Assembly: GCF_037969875.1 (NCBI RefSeq)
Contig: NZ_CP150218.1
Span: 5,208,001 to 5,272,000, forward strand
Direction: 5' to 3'
Length of the DNA stretch: 64,000 bases
Source: Paenibacillus sp. FSL R7-0337
Lineage (GTDB): Bacteria > Bacillota > Bacilli > Paenibacillales > Paenibacillaceae
The notes beneath the pieces are model-generated. The model was given only the letters and a program-made list of their open reading frames with translations. It did not search any database and was not told the DNA's origin. Both the position numbers and the translations under genes were made by a program. Below are positions 1 through 8,737 of this stretch, piece by piece (position 1 is the stretch's first letter; each line of letters opens with the position of its first letter).

Positions 1-19
1 AGTACTCCAAAGAGCTTTG

Positions 20-370
20 TTATTTCTTCTGTTTTAACTGGTAAAGACGATACATTTCTAATTCTTCTTTTAACCGCTGCGCCTCATCTGCTGTTATTTC
101 CTCTAAATTATCCTGTCCAAAGAAAATATATGGTGGACGGTCTTCTTTTATTAACTCTTTAATGTACGCTTTTTCTTCTCTTCCAATCAAAAAATCCATA
201 GATACTTCAAAATAATCTGCTAGCCTAATTAATGTATTTACATCAGGAATCCTCTTTTTGGATTCGTAACCGGAGATGGATACCTTTGATACTCCTATGG
301 CATCCCCTAATTGTAATTGTGTAAGGTTGTTCTGAATTCTTAACTTTTTTATTCTTTCCGATATTAGCAT
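20..370 (-). CDS. XRE-family transcriptional repressor of the defence island
   Basis: A 116-residue phage-repressor-like regulator. The N-terminal ~65 residues form a helix-turn-helix of the Cro/C1 type (RIKKLRIQNNLTQLQLGDAI, then VSKVSISGYE), followed by an acidic helical tail that could dimerise. I place the start at the ATG at 370 because GAGGTG lies about six bases upstream; a GTG at 379 has no site. The gene is divergent from the phosphorothioation genes, and the shared 118-bp region carries six AGTTAAC-type half-sites arranged as three pairs. It is therefore very likely an autoregulated repressor that keeps the defence operon low. The fold is clear; the target is inferred from position. 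Confidence 0.85.
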   Translation of the reverse strand: MLISERIKKLRIQNNLTQLQLGDAIGVSKVSISGYESKKRIPDVNTLIRLADYFEVSMDFLIGREEKAYIKELIKEDRPPYIFFGQDNLEEITADEAQRLKEELEMYRLYQLKQKK

Positions 371-400
371 TAAACCCACCTCAGAAATATCTTACCCCAA

Positions 401-477
401 AGTTAACAAGAAGTTAATAAATAATAATTGAAGTTAACCAATAGTTAACTTATAATAAAAATTAACAATGAGTTAAC
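401..477. promoter_or_regulatory. Three paired AGTTAAC operators between repressor and defence operon
   Basis: Half-sites AGTTAAC (or AGTTAAT/ATTAAC variants) start at 401 and 412, 432 and 443, and 460 and 471. Within every pair the half-sites are exactly 11 bp apart, one helical turn. The pairs are 28-31 bp apart. The middle pair overlaps the -35 and spacer of the rightward promoter. The first pair overlaps the probable leftward promoter of the XRE gene. This is the layout expected for cooperative repressor binding. Confidence 0.75.
428..456 (+). promoter_or_regulatory. Promoter of the phosphorothioation operon
   Basis: TTGAAG at 428-433 and a perfect TATAAT at 451-456 are separated by 17 bp and read towards the gene at 498. 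AGTTAAC sites lie on the -35 and inside the spacer, so binding there should block RNA polymerase. Confidence 0.7.
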
Positions 478-497
478 TTGGCTAGGGAGGATAAAGT

Positions 498-1313
498 ATG
501 AAAAGAATAGTTTTTTTATCAGGTGGGATTGGAAGTTGGGCGGCAGGAATGAGGGTAATGCAGAAATACGGAAGTGAGGATATCATAAACCTATTTACTG
601 ACACGAAAAAGAAAAATGATGGACATCCTCATAGGGGCGAGGATCAAGATTTATACCGATTTTTAAATGAAAGTTGGGGATATATTGGTGGGGCTTTGGA
701 ATGGATATCTGTAGGTAAGCATATATGGCAAGTTTTTGAAGAGGTAAGGTATATGGGGAACACAAGGAATGATCCGTGTAGTAGAATACTAAAAAGGGAG
801 GCAGCAAGGAATTGGATTGAAAAGAGATTTTCTCCAGATGAAGTTACTTTATATCTTGGAATTGATTGGACTGAAGAGCATCGCGCAAAAAAGTGTAGAG
901 ACTATTGGAAACCGTACCATGTTGAGTTTCCACTAATTAATGAGCCATATTTGTCTAAGGAGGATATGTGTATCTGGGTTGAAAAATACGGAGTTAATAG
1001 GCCACGTTTATATAATATGGGTTTTTCACATAATAATTGTGGGGGATTTTGTGTAAAAGGAGGACAAGGACATTTTTACAATTTATTAAAGCAAATGCCT
1101 GAACGATATGCTTATCATGAAGCCAAGCAAGAAGAACTTTTTCTAATCATAGGGAAAAGAGTTCCTTTCCTAAGAAGAACAATAGATAAACAGATAAACT
1201 ATTTGAGTTTAAAGGAATTTAGGGAGCAAATAGAAAAGGACGAGTTAAACAATAAGGAAACATCGTTTGATTTAATGGACATCGGTGGGTGTGGCTGTTT
1301 TAATGACATTTGA
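498..1313 (+). CDS. PP-loop (PAPS reductase/SspD-like) sulfurtransferase, first copy
   Basis: A 271-residue member of the adenine-nucleotide alpha-hydrolase (PAPS reductase/DndC/SspD) superfamily. The PP-loop SGGIGS is at residues 9-14, followed by FTDT. Further along are a Cys in NDPCSR, the motif NNCGGFCVKGG (about residues 179-189) and a C-terminal CGC tail. The SspD-like protein at 5846 shares the same SGGxGS, NCxGxCVxGG and CxC-tail pattern, so the two are paralogues. The cysteines could bind an iron-sulfur cluster as reported for DndC; that is inference. It starts at an ATG after AGGGAGG and is the first gene behind the repressor-controlled promoter. The likely role is activating sulfur or the DNA backbone for phosphorothioation, possibly with a different specificity from the second copy. 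It could instead be a stand-alone PP-loop enzyme. Confidence 0.75.
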   Translation: MKRIVFLSGGIGSWAAGMRVMQKYGSEDIINLFTDTKKKNDGHPHRGEDQDLYRFLNESWGYIGGALEWISVGKHIWQVFEEVRYMGNTRNDPCSRILKREAARNWIEKRFSPDEVTLYLGIDWTEEHRAKKCRDYWKPYHVEFPLINEPYLSKEDMCIWVEKYGVNRPRLYNMGFSHNNCGGFCVKGGQGHFYNLLKQMPERYAYHEAKQEELFLIIGKRVPFLRRTIDKQINYLSLKEFREQIEKDELNNKETSFDLMDIGGCGCFNDI

Positions 1314-1416
1314 AAATGAATGTTTTCTATATATAATTTCATGAAAACGTTACAAAACACAATAAATAGAACATAGGTTCCTTAAGAAACTATCCATATT
1401 TTATATCTTGGTGTAT

Positions 1417-1450
1417 AATCATCCCTGGAGACTATTCTCCAGGGATGATT
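1417..1450. promoter_or_regulatory. Perfect 14-bp inverted repeat upstream of sspB
   Basis: AATCATCCCTGGAG (1417-1430) and its exact complement (1437-1450) flank a 6-base loop, ending 25 bases before the sspB ATG. A TATAAT at 1414-1419 overlaps its left arm. No clear T-run follows, so it is either a weak terminator for the gene at 498 or an operator/5' hairpin controlling sspBCD. Confidence 0.6.
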
Positions 1451-1475
1451 ATTAAAGAAAGGAAGTTCTACATAT

Positions 1476-2354
1476 ATGGCTTATGCTAGACATCAAAGTT
1501 TCTATATCAGAGATAAGTGGTTCAGTAAAGGATTAAGGGCAGTAAAACAGAATAATAGGTTTTTCTTCAATGAATATGCATTTGAGACAGTTGGGCTTGG
1601 GAAAAATATGCTTGAAGCTTTAAAATATTGGTTGTTTGCTTTTGATGTTGTTGAGGAACGAACAATAGAGGGACAACGGATACATGTATTAACGGAATTA
1701 GGAGAAATTTTATTTAATAGTGATCGCCTTTTGCAAAAAAATGAATCGTTGGCTATTCTTCACTATCACTTGGTAAAGAATAAAAATGATCAATCAACAG
1801 TATTTGATTGGTACTTTAATAGTTATCGAGAAACTGCTGTTAGCAGACCTGATTTACTTAGTTCCTTTGTAACATGGGTTAGCCAAAATGAGGCGAAGGA
1901 TATATCAGGAAATTCTTTGAAACGAGATATAGACTGTCTAGTTCAATTTTATACCAAATCGCCTGATGATAATGATCCTGAGGATACTATATTTTCCCCA
2001 TTTTCAAAACTAAAGTTGATGAGAAGTGAACGTTCAGGGGAGGGCTTTGATACAATCAAGAAAATAATCCCTGAACTTAATTCAATTGGTATAGCATCAC
2101 TTTACTACATCCTTCTTGATTTTGATTCTATCCCTGAGGATCGGCTTATTAGTGTCGATGAGATTGTAAATGGTGATAACCTATGGGGGAAAACATTTAA
2201 TCTGTCTCGAAATAAGATCGTTGAAGCGCTAAATATTCTTACTAACCACGAAAAGTATCCGATTGAGTACGTAAGAACAAATAATTTGGACTATATAAGA
2301 GTACCGTTGATTACGTCAATTGAATTTATTAAGAGTGAGCTTCTGAAAGGATGA
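1476..2354 (+). CDS. sspB: SspB-like DUF4007 protein, phosphorothioation nickase candidate
   Basis: A 292-residue protein. Its N-terminus (HQSFYIRDKWFSKGL, FFNEYAFETVGLGKNMLEAL, KYWLFAFDVV) is typical of DUF4007. In the SspABCD single-strand phosphorothioation system, SspB carries DUF4007 and nicks DNA so that sulfur can be placed in the backbone. The following large ATPase and PP-loop gene give the sspB-sspC-sspD order. The start is an ATG after AAAGGAAG. A long inverted repeat lies just upstream, and sspC follows after 10 bases, so the two are probably cotranscribed. Family and context are firm. I cannot identify catalytic residues for nicking in this sequence. Confidence 0.8.
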   Translation: MAYARHQSFYIRDKWFSKGLRAVKQNNRFFFNEYAFETVGLGKNMLEALKYWLFAFDVVEERTIEGQRIHVLTELGEILFNSDRLLQKNESLAILHYHLVKNKNDQSTVFDWYFNSYRETAVSRPDLLSSFVTWVSQNEAKDISGNSLKRDIDCLVQFYTKSPDDNDPEDTIFSPFSKLKLMRSERSGEGFDTIKKIIPELNSIGIASLYYILLDFDSIPEDRLISVDEIVNGDNLWGKTFNLSRNKIVEALNILTNHEKYPIEYVRTNNLDYIRVPLITSIEFIKSELLKG

Positions 2355-2364
2355 GCTACTAGAT

Positions 2365-5300
2365 ATGGCTTTTAAGTCCAGTATTAACATAAAATTTGAT
2401 TTGGGGAACGCTGATTTAATAACACGTTACATTCCCACACCTTCCCATGCGGAGGCAATGAAAGGTATAATTAATGGTTTTACTACTGATGCCAATCGAG
2501 CACACATTATTGTTGGTCCATATGGCACAGGTAAATCACTGTTAGCGAATGTAATTGGAAGTATTGTATCAAAAATGGCTAGCCCTTATGATATCGAAAC
2601 ATTAGTGGGGAAATTTGAACAAGTTGATGATCAAATAGCTTCAAAAATCAAAAGTGTTAGTGAATTATCAAAAACCTATTTACCGATTTTATTGAGCGGT
2701 AATGAAGGAAGATTTAGACATTCTATTTTATCCGGAATAATAAAAAAACTTAAAGAAAAAGGAATTGACGTCGTATTACCTGGGTTATCCACTAAAATCA
2801 TAAAATCTGTTGAGGTGTGGGAACAGCAATTTCCTGATACTTATCGTAAGTTTTGTCTTCAGTTGAAGAAAGATGGGAGAAATCCTGACGATTGGATTGA
2901 AGAGATAAAAAAGCAAAATGAAGTTGAGATTAAATATTTTTCGGCTATCTATCCATTTCTTAGTGCTGGTGCTCACTTTGATATTGACTACGATTATAGC
3001 TTTCTTTCACAAATGGAGCACTTAACAGCCGTTCTTCAAGATAATAACCTGGGAGTATTTGTGGTTTACGATGAATTCGCAAGATTTTTACAAGGCTTGA
3101 ATACGACTAGATTTAATGAAGCGATGCAAGATATTCAAGATCTTGCTGAGCTAGCCAATAGAACGAGTTCGATTCATTTATTGCTTATTACTCATAAAAG
3201 TTTGCGTTACTATTTCAGCTCTTCTAATGAGGACGCAGCAAAGGAATTTCAGCGCATAGAGAAAAGGTTTAGTCAATATTTAGTGAAAAGTGACCAAGTA
3301 ACTTTTCTAAGGATTGCTGAAATCATATTAACAGAGAACCTTAATCAAAAGCCGATTATAAGCACTAATGTGTTCAATAGTACACGGGAAATGTTGAGGA
3401 AATACCCGCTCTTTCCTAGTATTAATCAAACGGAGCGAGATGAACTTGTGGTTAGAGGGATGTTTCCTCTTCATCCCGTAACAATCTTTCTGTTGCCAAA
3501 TCTGACTAGAGTATTTGGACAGAATGAAAGAACATTGTTTACTTTTTTAGAAAGCCAAGAAACTGGTGGCTTATTAAATCATATTAATAAAACTAATGAC
3601 TATTATTTAGTACATCAGTTATTCGATTTTTTCTTTCCTGATTCGTATGATATCGGTAATGAAGACTTTTCTGAACATATTCTTCTCTATAGAAAAGCAG
3701 TGGCTCGTCTTCCTGAGGGGTTCTTAAATAAAAAATCGGCAATGAATTTAGTGAAAATCATAACCCTTTGGAATCTATGTGCAGTGCAAAGCGAACAGAA
3801 ATTAAACACCGAATTTTTAAAATTTGCTACGCGAATTAATGAGGAAGAATTATTAGGAATTTTACAAATATTAAGCACACATAAGGTTATTCGATTTAAT
3901 CGCGTGAATGATTATTGGGAATTATTTGCAGGTAATTCAGTTGATTTGCAAGAAAAGCTAGATCGCGAGAAGCAATTGCTAAAAATAGACCCAGCTAGAG
4001 AAGTTGAGGTATTACACAATAACCTAATAAACAAATTTTACCTGCCGGAACGCTACAACGATGATAAGGGAATGACTCGCTTCTCAGCAGTGAAAATTGT
4101 ATACGGACTAGACATAATAGAGGGCAAGTTGAATCAAAGGGCTAACGGTTACGATTTAACAATATACTATGTTTTAGCGAATGACCAAGAAATGTATCTC
4201 TCGTTAGATTTAATCTTACGAGATTTAAGCAAAAGATCGGATAGGGAGTTATTCTTCTTACATCCTAAACCGGTATCAGTGATTTTACCTGAAGTATATA
4301 ATTATAGTGGATTGGATCTATTAAGAAAAAACAAGGATTTGCTCTCTGAAGATAAAGGTGTTAAGGAAGAACTAGAAATACTCCTTAATGAAACTAAATT
4401 TAGAATATCCTCATATTTGTCAGAAATATCTTCTTTTAACGAAGAAAAGGATTGGTATATTGGTGGAACAAAAGTACCGATTGATTCTGAGTTTGATTTA
4501 GCAGAGATACTGTCGGATAAGTGCTATGAGTTGTATAATTGTACTCCTGTGATTTTGAATGACTCATTTAATAGGAACTTGATCTCGGGGGTGCAGAGGA
4601 ATGCAGCAATACAGATAATTGATAAAATGATTGAGGATCCACGTAATCAGGATTTTGGTATTAAAGGAAATGGACCTGACTATGCTTTATTTGCGGCTAT
4701 ATTTAAAAACAATGATAGGCTTGATGAGAACGTCAATAGCTTAGATTACTCAAACATAAAAAATGAATCCTTTCTTGCACTTAGAACAAAATTGATTGAA
4801 GAATTAGAGAATAATCCTACAGGAGATTTTAAAGATATAGTCGAGCTATTTTTAGCTCCACCTTTTGGGATTAGAAAACCATTGATCCCTATTCTTCTAG
4901 TAGCATTACTTAGGGATCGTTGGAATGAGTTTATGTTGTATCGGAATGATATGTTTGTTCCAGGTATTAATGGTACTAAGTTGTATGAAATTATAATGGA
5001 AATAGGCGCAAATAACTACCAGTACGCTTATGAACACATAAATGATAATTATATTGAATTCTTTAACACAATAGAGAGATACTTTGTTGATTTTATAGAA
5101 ACGCGATTAAATAACCAGTCTAGACTCATATTCATTTGTGGTACTCTACTGAAATGGCTAAGGTCACTTCCTAGGATAGCGCAAACTTCAGTAAATGTGG
5201 ACGAAGAATTTAGAAGTTTCAGGGATCTTATTAAAAGGTCTGAGGTAGATCCTCAACAATCAGTTACACAGCTAATGAACCGATACTACCACAACAAAGA

Positions 5301-5841
5301 GCAGATATTAGCAATTAAAAAATATGCGGAGAATTTCACTGCATTGCTAAAAAAAGAGCTCGCTAGTAAGACATTGCAAGTTGTGGGTGTCAGTAGCTTT
5401 AATGACTTGGAAAAATGGATTGAGACCCAGAAAGCTGAGGGATCTTACTCGATTAATAAGCTGCCAGAGAGAATCGACGCTTCTCTTTCCTGTGAGAACG
5501 AAGAAACATGGATAGAACGATTTCCTGAAGAATACGTTGGGGTTAAAGTGGAGGATTGGTCTGATACCACACATGATTTATTTTTTACACAGCTTAAACA
5601 TGATTTAAAGGAATTGATATTAACAGATAGTGAGATAAAACAAAATAATTTAAATGTAGTCTCTTTTCAACTTAACAATAGTAGAAAACTAATAAATAAG
5701 GTGGATTTATCTGTTAAATCTACAACGATCTATTCGAATCTAGAAAGAATTGTGAATAGTGCTGGTAAAAATGTACCTCGTCAAGAACTTGAATATCTTA
5801 TCTATCAACTGTTTGAAAATTATGTAGTAAAATCGGAGTGA
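2365..5841 (+). CDS. sspC: SspC-like large P-loop ATPase of the phosphorothioation system
   Basis: A 1158-residue protein with an N-terminal ATPase. Walker A is GPYGTGKS at residues 51-58, and LGVFVVYDEF near residue 230 is a convincing Walker B. The rest is long and mostly helical, without other motifs I recognise, similar in layout to large BrxC-type defence ATPases. Between a DUF4007 gene (10 bases upstream) and a PP-loop gene (4 bases downstream), it fits SspC, the ATPase required for SspABCD modification. Translation is probably coupled to both neighbours. Base composition is AT-rich like the rest of the island. BrxC-like function in another defence type is the main alternative, but no other BREX genes are present. 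Confidence 0.75.
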   Translation: MAFKSSINIKFDLGNADLITRYIPTPSHAEAMKGIINGFTTDANRAHIIVGPYGTGKSLLANVIGSIVSKMASPYDIETLVGKFEQVDDQIASKIKSVSELSKTYLPILLSGNEGRFRHSILSGIIKKLKEKGIDVVLPGLSTKIIKSVEVWEQQFPDTYRKFCLQLKKDGRNPDDWIEEIKKQNEVEIKYFSAIYPFLSAGAHFDIDYDYSFLSQMEHLTAVLQDNNLGVFVVYDEFARFLQGLNTTRFNEAMQDIQDLAELANRTSSIHLLLITHKSLRYYFSSSNEDAAKEFQRIEKRFSQYLVKSDQVTFLRIAEIILTENLNQKPIISTNVFNSTREMLRKYPLFPSINQTERDELVVRGMFPLHPVTIFLLPNLTRVFGQNERTLFTFLESQETGGLLNHINKTNDYYLVHQLFDFFFPDSYDIGNEDFSEHILLYRKAVARLPEGFLNKKSAMNLVKIITLWNLCAVQSEQKLNTEFLKFATRINEEELLGILQILSTHKVIRFNRVNDYWELFAGNSVDLQEKLDREKQLLKIDPAREVEVLHNNLINKFYLPERYNDDKGMTRFSAVKIVYGLDIIEGKLNQRANGYDLTIYYVLANDQEMYLSLDLILRDLSKRSDRELFFLHPKPVSVILPEVYNYSGLDLLRKNKDLLSEDKGVKEELEILLNETKFRISSYLSEISSFNEEKDWYIGGTKVPIDSEFDLAEILSDKCYELYNCTPVILNDSFNRNLISGVQRNAAIQIIDKMIEDPRNQDFGIKGNGPDYALFAAIFKNNDRLDENVNSLDYSNIKNESFLALRTKLIEELENNPTGDFKDIVELFLAPPFGIRKPLIPILLVALLRDRWNEFMLYRNDMFVPGINGTKLYEIIMEIGANNYQYAYEHINDNYIEFFNTIERYFVDFIETRLNNQSRLIFICGTLLKWLRSLPRIAQTSVNVDEEFRSFRDLIKRSEVDPQQSVTQLMNRYYHNKEQILAIKKYAENFTALLKKELASKTLQVVGVSSFNDLEKWIETQKAEGSYSINKLPERIDASLSCENEETWIERFPEEYVGVKVEDWSDTTHDLFFTQLKHDLKELILTDSEIKQNNLNVVSFQLNNSRKLINKVDLSVKSTTIYSNLERIVNSAGKNVPRQELEYLIYQLFENYVVKSE

Positions 5842-5845
5842 TAAT

Positions 5846-6724
5846 ATGGACATCCAAGAAAAAAAGGTTGTACATGTAGCTATGTTCAGTGGCGGAGCTG
5901 GGAGTGCATATGTTGCTAATCATATGGTAAAAACATATGGAAAAGAAAATTGTATTTTGTTTTTCACTAACACCTTATGGGAAGATGAAGACAACTACCG
6001 TTTTATGGAAGAAGTAGCTAGACATGTGGAGTTAGAAATAACAGAAAGACTCGATGGAAGAACCCCAGAGGAAGTTTTCTATGACGAGCGATTTCTTGGC
6101 AATTCGCGATTGGCTAAGTGCTCTGAAGAGCTTAAAGTAAGACAAACCATTCTCTTTTTAGATGACGAGTTAAGGAATCAAAAGAACTTAGAACCAATAC
6201 TCTATTTTGGAATCGGTCCACATGAGAAACAACGTGCAGTTAATTTAAAAGAGTTTTACGAGCATCGTCCGATAGAGCCTATTGAAACACGCTTTCCGCT
6301 AATCGAATTATTCAGAGAGGATCTTGATGCCAAAGGAATCATTCGGGATGAGTGGGGAATTGAGTTGCCTCGAATGTACAATATTGCAGAACAATTAGCG
6401 GAGAAAGAAAATAACGAAAATGCCAAGTTGGCTCTGAAATATGGTATTAAAGGCTTTTCTCATGCGAATTGTGCTGGTAGATGTGTACGGGGCGGTTTCC
6501 AACACTATGCCCTTTTATATTCGATTTGGCCAGAAAGATATCGGGAGCAAGAAGAGATGGAGGAACGTTTTAGAGCAGATTTTAAGAAGGATGTATCGAT
6601 TCTTAAAAAAGATGGTAGTTCCTATACCATGAAAGAATTTCGCGAAGTCATGGAAAGAGAGGGGTTTGAGAAGTTTTTGTTTAAAGCAGATGCGGATATT
6701 CCTTGTGTTTGCTCTTTTTCATAA
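5846..6724 (+). CDS. sspD: SspD-like PP-loop ATP pyrophosphatase, second copy
   Basis: A 292-residue PAPS reductase/DndC-type protein. The PP-loop SGGAGS is at residues 15-20, followed by FFTNT. A Cys lies in LAKCSEEL, with NCAGRCVRGG at about residues 209-218 and a terminal CVC. In SspABCD systems SspD is the ATP pyrophosphatase-like subunit that activates the DNA backbone for sulfur insertion. It follows sspC after 4 bases and is closed by a hairpin terminator, making it the last gene of the modification unit. It parallels the protein at 498, which has a shorter C-terminal half. The position directly after sspBC makes this copy the better candidate for the canonical SspD. Confidence 0.8.
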   Translation: MDIQEKKVVHVAMFSGGAGSAYVANHMVKTYGKENCILFFTNTLWEDEDNYRFMEEVARHVELEITERLDGRTPEEVFYDERFLGNSRLAKCSEELKVRQTILFLDDELRNQKNLEPILYFGIGPHEKQRAVNLKEFYEHRPIEPIETRFPLIELFREDLDAKGIIRDEWGIELPRMYNIAEQLAEKENNENAKLALKYGIKGFSHANCAGRCVRGGFQHYALLYSIWPERYREQEEMEERFRADFKKDVSILKKDGSSYTMKEFREVMEREGFEKFLFKADADIPCVCSFS

Positions 6725-6735
6725 TGTTATAGAAG

Positions 6736-6760
6736 AGCCTCCTGTCAAAGGGAGGCTTTT
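6736..6760 (+). terminator. Rho-independent terminator after sspD
   Basis: AGCCTCC and GGAGGCT form a 7-bp stem with an 8-base loop followed by TTTT. It separates the modification genes from the restriction genes that start at 6899. Confidence 0.75.
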
Positions 6761-6898
6761 CGTGTTTTATTCAAAACTAATATTTTGTCTATTTTTATAA
6801 AAATATTGCATAATTATGTTGCGGTTGGGGAGGAAAACAATGTAATTTTGTCGAAAAGAATTATAAGACTATGTAACTAAATAAGGTGGTAGTACATA

Positions 6899-8737
6899 AT
6901 GACTATTAGTCAATCGGAATGGATCGCTTTTCTTCGTCAATACGGACCAATTCCTCGCAACGATAATATGTATGATGAAGCGATTCACAGGATTATTAAG
7001 CGGAAGAATATCGATCCGATTATTGTAGAATCCGTTTACTTAGAGGAACTTATTCAAAATTATAAGTTGCCTAATCCGAAGTCGGTGATATTAACAGGAA
7101 CTGCAGGAGATGGAAAAACATTTAACTGCAGAGAAGTCTGGCTAGCATTAAATGGTTCCCTAAAAGTTTGGCAGAATGATGATAAAGTGAAACAGTTATC
7201 TCTTCCTAATTCTAAAATATTATATGTTATAAAAGATCTGAGTGAGTTACAGGATAAGGAAAGAGATTTTTTGAAACAGTTTGTTCACTCAGTACTTAAT
7301 CCGAACGATAGCAATGTATTCTTAATAGCAGCAAACGATGGACAATTGATTGAAGCTTGGAAGCATCTAGATAATGATCCTCAAATAGAATTAGTTAAAC
7401 AGTGTGTAGAGGACTTGTTAGTTGCTGAGATCCAAGAAAAAAACGGATTTAACCTAAAATTATATAATTTAAGCCAAATAAGCGCAGCAAAACTCTTTGT
7501 TCAGATTGTAGACGTCGTACTGAACCATTCAGGGTGGAATAATTGTAATGATTGTTCTTTGAGGGGAAATAATCAGACAGGACCGATATGTCCTATAATG
7601 GAAAATCGGAAAAGACTCGAAGGCGAGATGGATAAACAATTACTACTATCACGTGTAACTGATCTTCTAGAATTATGCGAGTTAAATGGTATACACCTTC
7701 CTATAAGACAGTTACTTCTCTTAACTTCAAATATGCTTCTAGGTCATCCTGAGGCTAAGGATCGTCTCATGACGTGTTCTGATGCTATGAAAATAGTTGG
7801 AGATAATAAATCATCACTTGCAAGTATTTATCGAAATATATTCGGTGAGAATCTCACTGAAAGACGCCGCGAATCTACTGATGTATTTACTGCATTAGGA
7901 AAATTTGGGATAGGTTACGAGACAAGCAATACAATTGATAATATTTTGATTTTTGGTGAAGATGATCCTGAGCTTCGTCCGTATTACGAGGAGCTTGTGC
8001 TAAGCGATAAATACTATGGTGCGGATCAGAGTTACCGTGCAAAGCAAAGGGAATATTTAGAGGGAGTAGTGGATAGTAGTGAGACCTTTCTAGAATCACT
8101 TCGATCCCAAAGGCAAAGATTATTCTTTGTAATTCCTAGAGAAAAAGAGAATACACTCAAGCTTTGGCATCTTACAACCTTCCAATACGCTGGGGAGTTT
8201 TTGTCTCATGTTTACAGAGTAGCTAGGGAAGGTAAAGTTTCTACACAAATAACATCGAGGATTTCCCAGGGGTTAAATAGAATTTTTACAGGTCTACTAG
8301 CAAAAAATAATGATGAATTGATTTTAGCTACGTCTGGAAGTCATTCTCAAGCAAAAGTGAGTAGGATTTTTGAAGAGTATATTTCAGTACCGAAAAAACG
8401 CGGAGAAAGCATGCAGATTCGAATGAATGCAAATGGTAAGCTCGTAATAGAAGTGAAATTATCATCTTCTGTTGCTGCAGTTGAATTACCACTTCATTTG
8501 GTTCGCTATGAGTTTCTTTCTCGGGTTGCAGAGGGTGCACTACCGGGGAGCTTTTCCAGAGAATGTTATGAGGATATCCTAGGTTTTAAAAGTAAGCTTC
8601 TAAAAAGACTAGAGGAACGCCGTACAATAGATGAAGAAGATTCGGATAATGACAGTGATTTATCCTTTAGAATTATTCGACTTAATCCAGATGGTCTAAT
8701 TGACGATAGAATCGTGGAGGTTAACTACGATGAATAA
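6899..8737 (+). CDS. SspF/DptF-like P-loop restriction protein
   Basis: A 612-residue protein with a Walker A motif GTAGDGKT at residues 67-74 after a short helical N-terminus. A Walker-B-like hydrophobic strand is at ILYVIKDLSEL. A cysteine cluster (NCNDCSLRG then GPICP, about residues 216-234) looks like a zinc knuckle. It is the first of three tightly packed genes, as in the phosphorothioation-dependent restriction cassettes DndFGH/DptFGH and SspFGH. SspFGH has been reported to damage DNA lacking phosphorothioate and to suppress phage replication. The start is an ATG preceded by AAGGTGGT. I name it by architecture and order; the exact Ssp/Dpt subtype needs a profile search. Confidence 0.6.
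   Translation: MTISQSEWIAFLRQYGPIPRNDNMYDEAIHRIIKRKNIDPIIVESVYLEELIQNYKLPNPKSVILTGTAGDGKTFNCREVWLALNGSLKVWQNDDKVKQLSLPNSKILYVIKDLSELQDKERDFLKQFVHSVLNPNDSNVFLIAANDGQLIEAWKHLDNDPQIELVKQCVEDLLVAEIQEKNGFNLKLYNLSQISAAKLFVQIVDVVLNHSGWNNCNDCSLRGNNQTGPICPIMENRKRLEGEMDKQLLLSRVTDLLELCELNGIHLPIRQLLLLTSNMLLGHPEAKDRLMTCSDAMKIVGDNKSSLASIYRNIFGENLTERRRESTDVFTALGKFGIGYETSNTIDNILIFGEDDPELRPYYEELVLSDKYYGADQSYRAKQREYLEGVVDSSETFLESLRSQRQRLFFVIPREKENTLKLWHLTTFQYAGEFLSHVYRVAREGKVSTQITSRISQGLNRIFTGLLAKNNDELILATSGSHSQAKVSRIFEEYISVPKKRGESMQIRMNANGKLVIEVKLSSSVAAVELPLHLVRYEFLSRVAEGALPGSFSRECYEDILGFKSKLLKRLEERRTIDEEDSDNDSDLSFRIIRLNPDGLIDDRIVEVNYDE

Noticed and set aside
2365..5841. BrxC of a BREX system
   Set aside because: The ATPase is of similar size, but none of brxA, brxB, pglX, pglZ or brxL is present, while DUF4007 and PP-loop genes flank it.
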